A stretch of DNA of 64,000 bases from Roseiarcus sp963742305 (lineage in GTDB: Bacteria > Pseudomonadota > Alphaproteobacteria > Rhizobiales > Beijerinckiaceae): assembly GCA_963742305.1 (NCBI GenBank), contig CAVULN010000013.1, positions 1 through 64,000 of the forward strand. Reading direction: 5' to 3'. A program made the position numbers and the translations under genes. Shown here piece after piece: positions 17,956 through 26,519 of this stretch. Every line of letters starts with the position of its first letter. The first letter of the stretch is position 1. The notes under the pieces were generated by a model, which searched no databases, was not told where the DNA came from, and worked only from the letters and a program-made list of their open reading frames with translations.

Positions 17956-19269
17956 CTATTTCCCGACGCACAACCGGGCGAATATTTCCCCCAGCACCTC
18001 TTCGACCCCGATCCGCCCGACGATCCGGTCCATCGCGCTGGCGGCGCGGCGAAGGTCCTCCGCGATCAGTTCCGGCGCCGATGCGCCCGGCTCAAGCGTC
18101 AAGGCCAGCGCCTGGCGCGCGTCCAGAAACGCGCGCTGGTGCCGCTCGAGCGTCAGCAAGGTCGGCTCGCCTGACGACATGCGCTCTTCGGCCAATTCGG
18201 CAATGGCGTCAAGCAAGCGGTCGACCCCCGCCCCCGTTTTCGCCGAAATGGCGAGGTCCGCCGTCCCTTGCGGGGAACCGGCCTCAAGGTCGATCTTGGT
18301 TCGCACGGTCAGGACCGGAGACGAGAAGCCCGGCGCGCGGCCCTCGCCCTCGTTCAGCCACAAAGTGAGATCGGCGCTCTCCGCCCGGCGGCGCGCCCGT
18401 GAGACCCCTTCCAGTTCGATCGGATCGCGGCTCTCGCGGATGCCCGCGGTATCGACCAGGATGACCGGATAGCCGCGGAGATCCAGAAACACCTCGATCA
18501 GGTCGCGGGTCGTTCCGGGAATCGCCGAAACGATCGCCACATCCCGGCCCGCGAGCGCGTTCATCAGCGTCGATTTGCCGGCATTGGGCGGCCCGGCGAT
18601 CACCACCGTGAAGCCGTCGCGCAGGCGCTGGGCCTGGTCGGCCGTGGCGAGCGCCCGGTCGATCCGCGCCATCGCCCGCCGCGCTGCGTCGCTGACCGAT
18701 TCAAGCGTGAAATCGGCGGAATCCTCGACGTCGGAGAAGTCGATTTGGGTCTCGACCGCCGCCATCGCTTCGACAAGGCCCGCCCGGATCGCCTCGCACT
18801 CGCGCCCGAGCGCGCCCCCTGCGATCCGCTGGGCCTGGCGCCGCTGGGCCTCCGTTTCGGCCTCCACGAGATCGGCGAGACCCTCGACCTCTGAAAGATC
18901 AATCTTGCCGTTCATGAACGCGCGCCAGGCGAATTCCCCCGGCTCGGCCAATCTGAGCTTAGGCATGAGCGCGAGCGCCTTGACCAAAGCCGCCACGACG
19001 GCGCGCCCGCCGGTGACGCCGATTTCCGCCATCTCCTCGCCGGTGAAACTGCGCGGCGCCTGGAACCGGGTGACCAGCGCCCGGTCGATCGGCTCATGGG
19101 AGTGCGGATGCCGCAGCGTCCGCAACGTCGCGCGGCGGTCCGGGAACTGGGGTCCGGGCGCGATCGCAGCGACCGCCGCCGCACAATCGGGGCCGGAGAT
19201 CCGCAAAACCGCGATCGCCGCCCGGCCCGCCCCGGAGGCGGGGGCGAAGATCGTATCGTGCTCGTTCAC
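17956..19269 (-). CDS. mnmE: tRNA modification GTPase MnmE (TrmE)
   Basis: A 437-residue tRNA-modifying GTPase, partner of MnmG. It opens with DTIFAPASGAGRAAIAVLRISG (N-terminal folate-binding domain). The inserted G domain has PNAGKSTLMNAL, the IPGTTRD switch and DTAGIRES. It ends FARLCVGK, whose C-x-G-K carries the family cysteine. No ATG is near the expected N terminus. GTG 19269 fits best, with TTG 19275 (9 bases after GGAGG) as the alternative. It heads the mnmE-mnmG-rsmG-parA-parB run. Confidence 0.93.
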   Translation of the reverse strand: MNEHDTIFAPASGAGRAAIAVLRISGPDCAAAVAAIAPGPQFPDRRATLRTLRHPHSHEPIDRALVTRFQAPRSFTGEEMAEIGVTGGRAVVAALVKALALMPKLRLAEPGEFAWRAFMNGKIDLSEVEGLADLVEAETEAQRRQAQRIAGGALGRECEAIRAGLVEAMAAVETQIDFSDVEDSADFTLESVSDAARRAMARIDRALATADQAQRLRDGFTVVIAGPPNAGKSTLMNALAGRDVAIVSAIPGTTRDLIEVFLDLRGYPVILVDTAGIRESRDPIELEGVSRARRRAESADLTLWLNEGEGRAPGFSSPVLTVRTKIDLEAGSPQGTADLAISAKTGAGVDRLLDAIAELAEERMSSGEPTLLTLERHQRAFLDARQALALTLEPGASAPELIAEDLRRAASAMDRIVGRIGVEEVLGEIFARLCVGK

Positions 19270-19508
19270 GAACAAGGCCGGCCGCCTCCAAGTCCCTGAC
19301 GTTGCGGCTCCGAACGGCCATCGCTTTCGATAATCAAGAAAACAGACAAAATCTTTCCTTTCAGAAGAAATGCTCGGCACAATCGCCGGATCGCATCAAA
19401 GTCGAGATCTCATGTCGGACCCGAACCTTCGCGAGCCCAATCCTATCACGATCTTTGACGACCGGACCGCGCCCGCCGGGCCGGAAGCAACTGCCAAGCC
19501 CCCTTGGA

Positions 19509-19552
19509 CCTCATCCTGAGGACCCGTGCGCGGCCCGGCGTCTCGAAGGATG
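19509..19552 (-). repeat. REP-like palindromic element, copy 2 (inverted)
   Basis: Read on the minus strand it begins CATCCTTCGAGACGCC and ends CTCAGGATGAGG, the same ends as copies 1 and 3. Together with copy 3 it makes a divergent pair, a common REP arrangement. Confidence 0.65.
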
Positions 19553-19587
19553 ATCCAGTGGGCGGCGCCGTCCGTGCGCTCTGGAAC

Positions 19588-19626
19588 GTCCTTCGAGACG
19601 CGCCTTCGGCGCTCCTCAGGACGAGG
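19588..19626 (+). repeat. REP-like palindromic element, copy 3
   Basis: CGTCCTTCGAGACGCGCC, then a GCGCCTTCGGCGC hairpin, then CTCCTCAGGACGAGG. It is the shortest and cleanest copy in the window. Confidence 0.65.
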
Positions 19627-19788
19627 TCCCAAGGGGAAGGGCTTGGGAGTTACGGCCGGAAGGAAAATCCACGCCAACGCCTTGAAATCGCTCATTTGGC
19701 GGAAGGAAACGGAGCTCGGCGGCGCGGCTTTCGCCGTCAACCGGTTCCAGGCGCGAAAGGCTTCGGCGGATGCGGGCGGCCGGTCGCC

Positions 19789-20292
19789 TCAGTTCTTCGC
19801 CGGGCCGGAGGCGGCCGGCGGCGGCAGGGCGCTGACCTCGCCGCCCGGACGGGCGGCCGCCGGCTGCTTCCATTGCGGCGTGCACACGACATACTGGTCC
19901 GCGATCGCCTCGTGATCGCCCTCTTTCTCGCGCTGGAAATAGAGATAGCAGATCGAGAGCGCCCCGGTGCGGTAGTCGACCCGAAACACGCCGCCTTCCT
20001 GCTCATGACGGGTGGCGATGAGCCCATAGTCGCCGGGATCCTGCCTGGTCGCCCCGTCGCCGCTTCGATAGCAGTTGGTGACGCCGAACGCGCCCGGGCC
20101 GACGTCGGTCCGGCCGGGATTGTGGGCGAACTGGCAGGCGATGACGTCGCCGCTCAGTTTGTCCACCCGATAGACCAGCGACAGATTGATCTGCGGCGCA
20201 GCGAGGAACTCGTATTGGCCCGCTTCGGCGGGAGGCGCGAACGCGCCCGCCGCAATCGCCGCCAATCCCCATTTGAGACCCTTCGTCGCCAT
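19789..20292 (-). CDS. Exported protein with duplicated RVD-x2-(S/T)G-x4-C motif, function unknown
   Basis: A 167-residue protein starting at ATG 20292. The signal peptide runs from about residue 1 to 24 (hydrophobic stretch ending PAEAGQ). The mature part holds two similar segments: YRVDKLSGDVIAC (41-53) and FRVDYRTGALSIC (103-115). Four mature cysteines at 53, 74, 115 and 137 could form two disulfides. The tail after 143 is Pro/Ala-rich. I do not recognise a named family. The layout suggests a small periplasmic or secreted protein built from an internal duplication. The frame opens 17 codons further upstream, but the signal peptide fits the chosen start. Confidence 0.75.
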   Translation of the reverse strand: MATKGLKWGLAAIAAGAFAPPAEAGQYEFLAAPQINLSLVYRVDKLSGDVIACQFAHNPGRTDVGPGAFGVTNCYRSGDGATRQDPGDYGLIATRHEQEGGVFRVDYRTGALSICYLYFQREKEGDHEAIADQYVVCTPQWKQPAAARPGGEVSALPPPAASGPAKN

Positions 20293-20544
20293 CCCCGGCC
20301 TCCGCGAATCACCTGAGGTCAACCTGGCGCCGGGCGCCTTCATAAATCGTTAACGTTAAGGCGCGGGCCTATCCGAAGGGGATCGTCATCGCGCCGCAAG
20401 GCCGTGGACGGCAGGCGGAGCAGGCTCGCCCGCGACCGGCGGCCAACGCCTCCGCATCGCGCATTGTCTTGACGCCGGATCCGGTTGTGCGGTTGTGGCG
20501 ACGGCCCCGCCTCCCGCGCGCCCGACCGGCCTTCGGGGCCGCCG

Positions 20545-21171
20545 TCATCCGGTCAGGATGTCCTTGCTCGCCACGGTCGAGTCGGGGTTGAGGCGATAGA
20601 CAAGCGGCACGCCGGTCGCGATCTCGAGCGCGGCGACGGCCTGGGGCGTGAGGCGGTCCAGCACCATCACCAGGGCGCGCAGGCTGTTGCCATGCGCCGC
20701 GACCAGGACGCGCTTTCCCCCGAGGACCGCGGGCAGGATCGACTGGCAATAATAGGGGAGCGCGCGGGCGACCGTGTCCTTGAGGCTTTCGCCGCCAGGG
20801 GGCTGAATGTCGTAGCTGCGCCGCCACTTGTGGACCTGCTCCTCGCCCCATTTCTTGCGGGCGTCGTCCTTGTTGAGTCCGACGAGATCGCCGTAGTCCC
20901 GTTCGTTGAGGGCCTGGTCGCGCTTTTCCGGCAGGCCAGCGAGCCCCATGTCGCCGAGCGCCAGCGACAGCGTGCGCTGGGCGCGGATGAGCGCGGACGT
21001 GAAGGCGAGGTCGAAGCCAAGCCCGTGCGCCTTCATCCGGCGCCCGGCCTCCTTCGCTTCCTTAATTCCGGCGGGCGACAAATCGACGTCGCGCCATCCG
21101 GTGAACAGGTTCTTGAGATTCCATTCGCTCTGGCCGTGGCGCAGCAGGACCAGGAGACGTTCGTCGGGCAT
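20545..21171 (-). CDS. gpmA: 2,3-bisphosphoglycerate-dependent phosphoglycerate mutase
   Basis: A 208-residue cofactor-dependent mutase interconverting 3- and 2-phosphoglycerate. The catalytic His is in LLRHGQSEWN near residue 12. The family signature NERDYGDLVGL carries the acid-base Glu, and the second catalytic His is in VAAHGNSLRAL. This is the shortened alphaproteobacterial form, compared with about 250 residues in enterobacteria. Confidence 0.95.
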   Translation of the reverse strand: MPDERLLVLLRHGQSEWNLKNLFTGWRDVDLSPAGIKEAKEAGRRMKAHGLGFDLAFTSALIRAQRTLSLALGDMGLAGLPEKRDQALNERDYGDLVGLNKDDARKKWGEEQVHKWRRSYDIQPPGGESLKDTVARALPYYCQSILPAVLGGKRVLVAAHGNSLRALVMVLDRLTPQAVAALEIATGVPLVYRLNPDSTVASKDILTG

Positions 21172-21210
21172 CGGGACTTCGCCTTTGCGTTCAAGGGGTG
21201 ATGAGCGGCT

Positions 21211-21972
21211 CTACAGGCACGGTGGGGCATTCGAAGGGCACTGTCGATGCGCGCCCGGCGCGAGAGCGGGTTTGAGCGGCGTGAGCCGGGGGCGGGCGAC
21301 CGCGCGGACGCCAACCGGACGATGGACCTGCTTGATCGCCTCGACGATGTGGACGCCCGCGAACGGCGCCCCCAGGGCCGCTCCGACCCGTTCGATCGCC
21401 GGCGCGGAGCGCATCAGGAAGGGCTTGGCGACCGGCGGCGCGTAGAGCGCCTCGCCCCAGAAGATCGGCGAAAACTCCGCCTTGTGAAGAAGGTCGCGAA
21501 GCTGCGATTTCGAATAGGGCAAGCCCTGCCCGTAGGGCGTGCTGTCCGACCGCGCCCACACGCCCCTGCGCGAGGGAACGATCGCGATCATTCGCCCCTC
21601 GGGCGCGGTCACGCGCCACAATTCTTCAAGCAGCGCCCCCGGCCGGTCGGCCGCTTCCAGGGCGTGGGCGATGAGCAGCCGGTCGATCGAGCCGTCGCGC
21701 AGCGGCAGCATTTGCGCATCGACCAGCGCCGCCGCGCAACGCCCGGCTTCCGGCCAGATCACGACCCCCTGTTCGGCGGGCATGAACGCAAGGCAGCGGC
21801 GAGCGCTGTCGCGGAACCGTTCGAGATAGGGCGCGCCATAGCCGACCGCGGCGACGCAAAGGCCGGCGCCGCGGTCCCAACGCTCGCGGACCACGCGCCC
21901 GATCAGTCGATGCGTGACGCGGCCGAGAGGGGAAGCATAAAAGCTCTGCAAACTGAGGACGTCGAGGGGCAT
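21211..21972 (-). CDS. Class I SAM-dependent methyltransferase (Methyltransf_11-like)
   Basis: A 253-residue protein. The SAM-binding half is degenerate at motif I (CVAAVGYGAPYLERF) but has QMLPLRDGSIDRLLIAH and LLEELWRVTAPEGRMIAIVPSRRG, the motif IV-V region of this family. The substrate is unknown. The start ATG 21972 was chosen because upstream codons show no homologous signal. The last 30 residues are basic and low-complexity. It is 39 bases upstream of gpmA on the same strand and divergent from gloB. Confidence 0.8.
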   Translation of the reverse strand: MPLDVLSLQSFYASPLGRVTHRLIGRVVRERWDRGAGLCVAAVGYGAPYLERFRDSARRCLAFMPAEQGVVIWPEAGRCAAALVDAQMLPLRDGSIDRLLIAHALEAADRPGALLEELWRVTAPEGRMIAIVPSRRGVWARSDSTPYGQGLPYSKSQLRDLLHKAEFSPIFWGEALYAPPVAKPFLMRSAPAIERVGAALGAPFAGVHIVEAIKQVHRPVGVRAVARPRLTPLKPALAPGAHRQCPSNAPPCL

Positions 21973-22179
21973 CGATATAAGCCGGACCGAGGCCGCGTGA
22001 CTTTGGACGACCGCTCGGTCTTTCGCAATCGCCTTAAGGCATGGCGGAGAGCGCGCGCGCCCCAAGCGAGGCGGAGGAAAGACAGCGGTCCGCCGCCCGG
22101 GTATAGTCGAGCCCGCCTGGAACGCGCTGACGCGCGCGCCAGGAACCGGACACACGGAAAAGCGACGAGACTGCCGCCC

Positions 22180-22950
22180 ATGACGATGAGCGTTCATCAA
22201 TATCTTTGCCTGACCGACAATTACGGCGGGCTCGTCCACGATTCCGTCACAGGCGCGACGGCCTGCGTGGATGTCCCGGAAGCCGGACCCACGATCGCGG
22301 CGCTGACGGAACGCGGCTGGACCTTGTCGGACGTTTTGATCACCCATCATCACGCCGATCACATTCAGGGCGTTCCGGAAGTGAAGGAGAAATTCCCCAG
22401 CGTGAGGATATGGGGCCCGGCCAAGGATGCGGCGCGCATGCCCTTCCTCGATCACAAGGTCGCGGAGGGAGACTATGCCCGCGTCGGATCGCTGGCCGCC
22501 AAAGTGATCGAGACCCCCGGGCATACGCTCGGCCATATCGCCTATCATTTCGAGGAAGGTGAGATCGCCTTCTGCGGCGACACCCTGTTCTCGCTCGGTT
22601 GTGGCCGCGTCTTCGAAACGCCGTACGCGGTGATGTGGAGTTCGCTCCTGAAGCTCGCCGCGCTTCCGGGCGAGACCCAAATCTATTGCGGGCATGAATA
22701 CACCGAGGCGAACGGCCGGTTCGCCGTCACTGTCGAGCCCGGCAATCCGGTCCTGAAAGAGCGAATCGGAGAGGTCGCGAGGCTGCGCGCGAAAGGCCGG
22801 CCGACCTTGCCGACGACGGTCGCCGCCGAGCTGGCCGCCAATCCGTTTCTGCGCGCCGAGGAGCCGGCGGTTCAGGCCGCGGTCGGCATGGAAGGGGCGG
22901 ATCCAGCCGCAGTGTTTGCCGAGCTCCGCGCGCGCAAGGACCGGTTCTGA
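22180..22950 (+). CDS. gloB: Hydroxyacylglutathione hydrolase (glyoxalase II)
   Basis: A 256-residue metallo-beta-lactamase-fold thioesterase that splits S-lactoylglutathione. The dinuclear metal motif is THHHADH, with further ligands in ETPGHTLGH, FCGDTLF and YCGHEYT, all intact. The C-terminal HAGH domain with the glutathione-contacting region follows. ATG 22180 is the first plausible start; ATG 22186 is an alternative. It converges on phaR with only five bases between the stops. Confidence 0.95.
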   Translation: MTMSVHQYLCLTDNYGGLVHDSVTGATACVDVPEAGPTIAALTERGWTLSDVLITHHHADHIQGVPEVKEKFPSVRIWGPAKDAARMPFLDHKVAEGDYARVGSLAAKVIETPGHTLGHIAYHFEEGEIAFCGDTLFSLGCGRVFETPYAVMWSSLLKLAALPGETQIYCGHEYTEANGRFAVTVEPGNPVLKERIGEVARLRAKGRPTLPTTVAAELAANPFLRAEEPAVQAAVGMEGADPAAVFAELRARKDRF

Positions 22951-22955
22951 AACCT

Positions 22956-23543
22956 TCAGCTCTTCTTGGCCAGCGATTCGAGGCGCTTCTGCATGTCGGA
23001 AAGCTGATTGCGAAGCTGGTCGATGTCGTCTTCGGAATTCGCCTTCTTGGCCAGGCGCGATTCGGTGGCCGGCGTCGCGCCGGCGAATGGCGAGAACATC
23101 GTCAGCGCCTGATTGAACGCGGCGAGATTCTTTTTCGTCAGTTCCTGCAGCGCGGCGAAGGAGCCGGCGGAGAAGGCCTCAGGACCGAACATCCGGCTCG
23201 CGGCCTCGCGCATCGCCTGCCGCTCGCCGGAAAAGCGGTCGATGGACAATTCCAGATAACTCGGCAGCAGCGCCTGCATGCTGTCGCCGTAGAAGCGGAT
23301 CAGCTGGCGCAGGAACGTCGTCGGCAGCAGCGACTGGCCCTCGATTCCCTCTTGCTCGAAGATGATCTGGGTGAGCACCGAGCGCGTGATGTCTTCATTG
23401 GTCTTGGCGTCGTAGACGACGAAATCCTCGCCGCCCTTCACCATCTTCGCCAGATCGGCGAGGGTCACGTAGGCGCTCGATGCGGTGTTATACAGGCGCC
23501 GGTTGGCGTACTTTTTGATCGTCGTCGGAGTGGAATTCGTCAT
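22956..23543 (-). CDS. phaR: Polyhydroxyalkanoate synthesis repressor PhaR
   Basis: A 195-residue regulator of PHA granule formation. The N-terminal DNA/PHB-binding domain starts IKKYANRRLYNTASSAYVTL, followed by PHB accumulation regulatory repeats (LRQLIRFYGDSMQALLPSYL). The C terminus is a predicted coiled coil, IDQLRNQLSDMQKRLESLA. It implies that the organism stores PHB, although no phaA, phaB or phaC lies in the window. Confidence 0.95.
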   Translation of the reverse strand: MTNSTPTTIKKYANRRLYNTASSAYVTLADLAKMVKGGEDFVVYDAKTNEDITRSVLTQIIFEQEGIEGQSLLPTTFLRQLIRFYGDSMQALLPSYLELSIDRFSGERQAMREAASRMFGPEAFSAGSFAALQELTKKNLAAFNQALTMFSPFAGATPATESRLAKKANSEDDIDQLRNQLSDMQKRLESLAKKS

Positions 23544-23799
23544 GTCATTGCCGGTCCTGGTCGAACGCCGACTCTACTGGTCAACACAAGATAGGCGTTT
23601 TTTGCCCGGTCCGGAACCTTTTTTTGCGCCGCAGCGTAAAAGTTGGCGATGCGGGAAGCGAGTGCGCCGCGCCCCGCATTCATCGGCCACGGGGCGGGAG
23701 CTTTGGCCGAAAAGCTTTGAGCTTGAAATTCAGGATGCGCTGCCCCTAACCTGCGCCGGGCCAGATGAAGTTCATGGTCGACGGGAAGGCCTGACCGGG

Positions 23800-24075
23800 G
23801 TGAGAATTGGGATTCTCGGTTGCGCGTGCGCGCTCGCCTTCTTCGCCCCTGGGCCCGGTTTCGGCGCCGCCCTGCAGACGACAGCGGGCATGGGCGGGGC
23901 CCCGTCGGGCGGCGTTGCGGAGATGAAACCCAACTCCGTTCCTCTGTCCGCTCCCGGGCCGGACCCTGCCGAGCGGCCCGCCAAGTCGATCAAGTGCGCT
24001 CAGGAGGCCGATGCCCGTGGATTGGCGGGCAGGATCCGCAAGCTCTTCCTGCACGAGTGCAAGCGAAGCCGATGA
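23800..24075 (+). CDS. Small exported PsiF-repeat protein
   Basis: A 91-residue protein from GTG 23800. The N-terminal signal peptide is rich in Ala, Gly and Phe (residues 1-24). A low-complexity Gly/Pro linker follows. The C terminus (66-90) reads C-x3-AD-x-RGL-x-G-x2-RK-x-F-x3-C, a single PsiF-type repeat with its two cysteines (66 and 87). PsiF proteins are linked to phosphate starvation in enterobacteria; the biochemical role is unknown. No ATG is available in frame, so the GTG start is inferred. It lies 21 bases before prmB. Confidence 0.6.
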   Translation: MRIGILGCACALAFFAPGPGFGAALQTTAGMGGAPSGGVAEMKPNSVPLSAPGPDPAERPAKSIKCAQEADARGLAGRIRKLFLHECKRSR

Positions 24076-24096
24076 GCGCCGTGTTGGAAGTGTCCC

Positions 24097-25023
24097 TTGC
24101 CTGAGCCGACCCTCGACGAGCGGATCGAAACGTTCCTCACCCCGCGGGATTGGTTGCGCTACGCGGTCGGCAGGTTCCTCTCCGCCGGCCTCGCCTTCGG
24201 GCACGGCGCGACGACCGCGCTTGACGAGGCCGCCTTCCTCATCCTCGAGGGCCTGAGCCTGCCGATCGATACGCTTGATCCGTTTCTCGACGCGAGGCTT
24301 CTCCGCCACGAGCGGGCGCGGCTGCTCACCCTCATCGAAGCGCGGGCGTCGACTCGCAAGCCCGCCGCCTATCTCCTGAACCGCGCCTACATCAAGGGCG
24401 TCCCGTTCTATGTCGACGAGCGGGTGATCGTTCCACGCAGCCTGATCGGCGAGCTTGCGATGACGGCCTTCGCGGAGGACAACGCGCTGACCGGCGACCC
24501 GGAACGCGTCGCCTCGGTTCTCGATCTCTGCGCCGGCGGCGGCTCGCTCGCCATTCTCGCGGCGCGAGTCTTCCCCAAGGCGCGGATCGTCGCGGTCGAC
24601 ATCTCGCCCGGCGCGCTTGAAGTCGCCAGTCGAAACATCAGGGAGCACGGGCTTCAGGATCGCATCGCGCTGAGAGAAGGCGATCTGTTCGCCCCGCTCG
24701 GGAGCGCCCGCTTCGATTTGATCCTGGCGAACCCGCCCTATGTCGACGAGGCGACGATCTCCGGATTTCCGCCTGAATTCGCCGCCGAACCGAAGATTGC
24801 GCACGCCGGCGGCGCCGATGGCCTGGATATTGTGCGCCGCATCCTTGAGGGCGCGCACGCCCATCTCACGTCCGAGGGCGTCCTCGTGTGCGAGGTCGGC
24901 GGCGCGCGCGAGCGGCTCGAGCGGGCCTTTCGGCGCCTGCCGTTCGTCTGGCTCGACACCGAGCACGCGGCGGGCGAAGTGTTCCTTTTGCGCGCCGGCG
25001 ATTTTGAGGGCGCGAACCCGTGA
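24097..25023 (+). CDS. prmB: Ribosomal protein uL3 N5-glutamine methyltransferase PrmB
   Basis: A 308-residue HemK-family enzyme that methylates a Gln of ribosomal protein L3. The N-terminal recognition domain has DWLRYAVGRFLSAGLAFGHG and YVDERVIVPRS. The SAM motif is LDLCAGGGSLAI, and the catalytic NPPY lies in LILANPPYVDE. The best start is TTG 24097; there is no nearby ATG. The family N terminus (an IETFLTPRDWLR-type helix) supports it. Confidence 0.93.
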   Translation: MPEPTLDERIETFLTPRDWLRYAVGRFLSAGLAFGHGATTALDEAAFLILEGLSLPIDTLDPFLDARLLRHERARLLTLIEARASTRKPAAYLLNRAYIKGVPFYVDERVIVPRSLIGELAMTAFAEDNALTGDPERVASVLDLCAGGGSLAILAARVFPKARIVAVDISPGALEVASRNIREHGLQDRIALREGDLFAPLGSARFDLILANPPYVDEATISGFPPEFAAEPKIAHAGGADGLDIVRRILEGAHAHLTSEGVLVCEVGGARERLERAFRRLPFVWLDTEHAAGEVFLLRAGDFEGANP

Positions 25024-25125
25024 ATGAAGCGATGGCGATAGCGGCCACGATACCATCTGACAGCGCGTCGCTCTAAAGTCACGCCGCGCCGGTCCAGCCG
25101 GCGCGAATGTTCGGGGAGGACAGGA

Positions 25126-25419
25126 ATGATCACCTATATCGCGCTCCTCAATCTGACTGACGCTGGCATCAAGGCCGCCGGGGATTCCCCGCGCCGGCTG
25201 GACGCCGCCAAGAAGCTCTTGGCCGACATGGGCGGCGAGATGAAGCAGTTCTACATGGTGATGGGCGAGGTCGACTTTGTCGCGATCTGCGAGGCGCCGG
25301 ACGACGCCGTCATGGCCCGTTTCAGCCTGCAACTTGGCGGGCTCGGCTTCGTGCGCACAAGGACGTTGAAGGCGTTCCCGGAGACCGCCTACCGCGAAAT
25401 CATCCGTTCGCTGGGTTAA
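25126..25419 (+). CDS. GYD domain-containing protein
   Basis: A 97-residue ferredoxin-fold protein. It opens MITYIALLNLTDAGIK, has the MGEVDFVAICEAPDDA core (GxxD in place of GYD) and ends ETAYREIIRSLG. GYD proteins are small and probably oligomeric, with no established function. An AGGA-type ribosome site precedes the ATG. Confidence 0.88.
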   Translation: MITYIALLNLTDAGIKAAGDSPRRLDAAKKLLADMGGEMKQFYMVMGEVDFVAICEAPDDAVMARFSLQLGGLGFVRTRTLKAFPETAYREIIRSLG

Positions 25420-25591
25420 GCGCGGGTGGGAGCGATCGTCGATCGGCGCCGCGAGGCCGGCGGGAGGGCGCCCCGAGCGTATGGGCCGGAAAGCCCGGTC
25501 GTTGCGGACGGGCGCCCCGGTTCCCGCTTGCCGGGCAGCTCTTTCCTTTTAAGATCGGGCCGCTCATCGACGGGGGCCAACGAGGCAGCGG

Positions 25592-26452
25592 ATGGATCGG
25601 CGTCAGCCGCGCATTCGGACCAGAGGGTGGATCGCCATCGCGATCATCCTGCTTGCGCTGACCGCCGGTTACGTCGTCCTGTTGCGCCAGTTCAAGGTTT
25701 CGGAACTCCCTGTCGAGAAGCGCTTCGGCGCCGCAGAGCCGGCGGGGGAGGTCTATCTCGAGCCGGTCGGCATCGACGCACTCAACCAGGGCATGCAGCT
25801 GCGCGCCTATTTGTCGCCGGTGACGCCGGAGGGCAACGAGGGCCGCCCCGCTCCGGCGCGGGATCTGACCCTCTTGATCACCCACGACAAGACGGTGGAG
25901 GAACTCAGACTGGCGGCGGGCGACCATCTCGCCAGCTCGACCTTCGAGGTCGACCTGAATGGCGGAAGCGTCGACGACTACCCGCTGGACGCCTACACGA
26001 CGCGCCTTAACGTCAAGCTTCTCGACGGGAAGTCGTCCCTCAAGCTCCCAGCCAGAATCACGGTCTGGGACGGGATGCTCGGCTACGATCTGAAGACGGC
26101 AAGCCAGCCTGGGGCCGATGCGGACGACGTCGAGCTGACGACTTCCATCGTGCGCAGCGGCGCTTTTGTGCTGTTTGCGCTCGCTGCCTATAGCGCGATG
26201 ATCGTGCTCGGCGTTTGCGCCATTATCGTCGCTGTCCTGACATTCATTGAGGCGCACCCGCCGGAGACGTCCCTGATCGGCTCCCTCGCCGCGATCGCCT
26301 TCGCTCTGCCCGTTCTGCGCAATACGCTGCCGGGCTCGCCGCCGCTTGGGGTACAGGCGGATATGTGGGCATTCTTGTGGGCTGAGCTTGTCACCGTGTT
26401 GGCGCTCGCGCTGGTGGTGTTCAAATGGACCCGAGCGGCATTGCGCACTTAG
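25592..26452 (+). CDS. DUF4436-family membrane protein
   Basis: A 286-residue protein. One N-terminal transmembrane helix (about 13-33) is followed by an extracytoplasmic beta-rich domain (35-185) and three hydrophobic helices at the C terminus, with LRNTLPGSPPLGVQAD and FLWAE between the last two, a hallmark of DUF4436. The function is unknown. The gene stands alone, with a 170-base upstream gap. Confidence 0.75.
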   Translation: MDRRQPRIRTRGWIAIAIILLALTAGYVVLLRQFKVSELPVEKRFGAAEPAGEVYLEPVGIDALNQGMQLRAYLSPVTPEGNEGRPAPARDLTLLITHDKTVEELRLAAGDHLASSTFEVDLNGGSVDDYPLDAYTTRLNVKLLDGKSSLKLPARITVWDGMLGYDLKTASQPGADADDVELTTSIVRSGAFVLFALAAYSAMIVLGVCAIIVAVLTFIEAHPPETSLIGSLAAIAFALPVLRNTLPGSPPLGVQADMWAFLWAELVTVLALALVVFKWTRAALRT

Positions 26453-26519
26453 CCCGTCGTTGGACGGGCATTCTTCAAGAACGCCCTATGGCGCGCGTGG
26501 GCGGGCTCGGCGGAGGCGC

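Larger units (their letters stand above)
19270..19788. other. Gene-free stretch with REP-like repeats
   Basis: About 520 bases with no protein-coding signal I can support. Two REP-like elements in opposite orientation (annotated separately) occupy the middle. The mnmE promoter should lie in the A/T-richer part around 19320-19380. Confidence 0.6.

Noticed and set aside
16190..18472. A 760-codon plus-strand open frame opposite mnmG and mnmE
   Set aside because: It is an antisense shadow of two highly conserved genes, rich in Arg and Gly with no family motifs; an effect of high GC.
21247..22950. A 567-codon frame with an N-terminal extension of glyoxalase II
   Set aside because: The extension is the shadow of the minus-strand methyltransferase gene; gloB starts at 22180.
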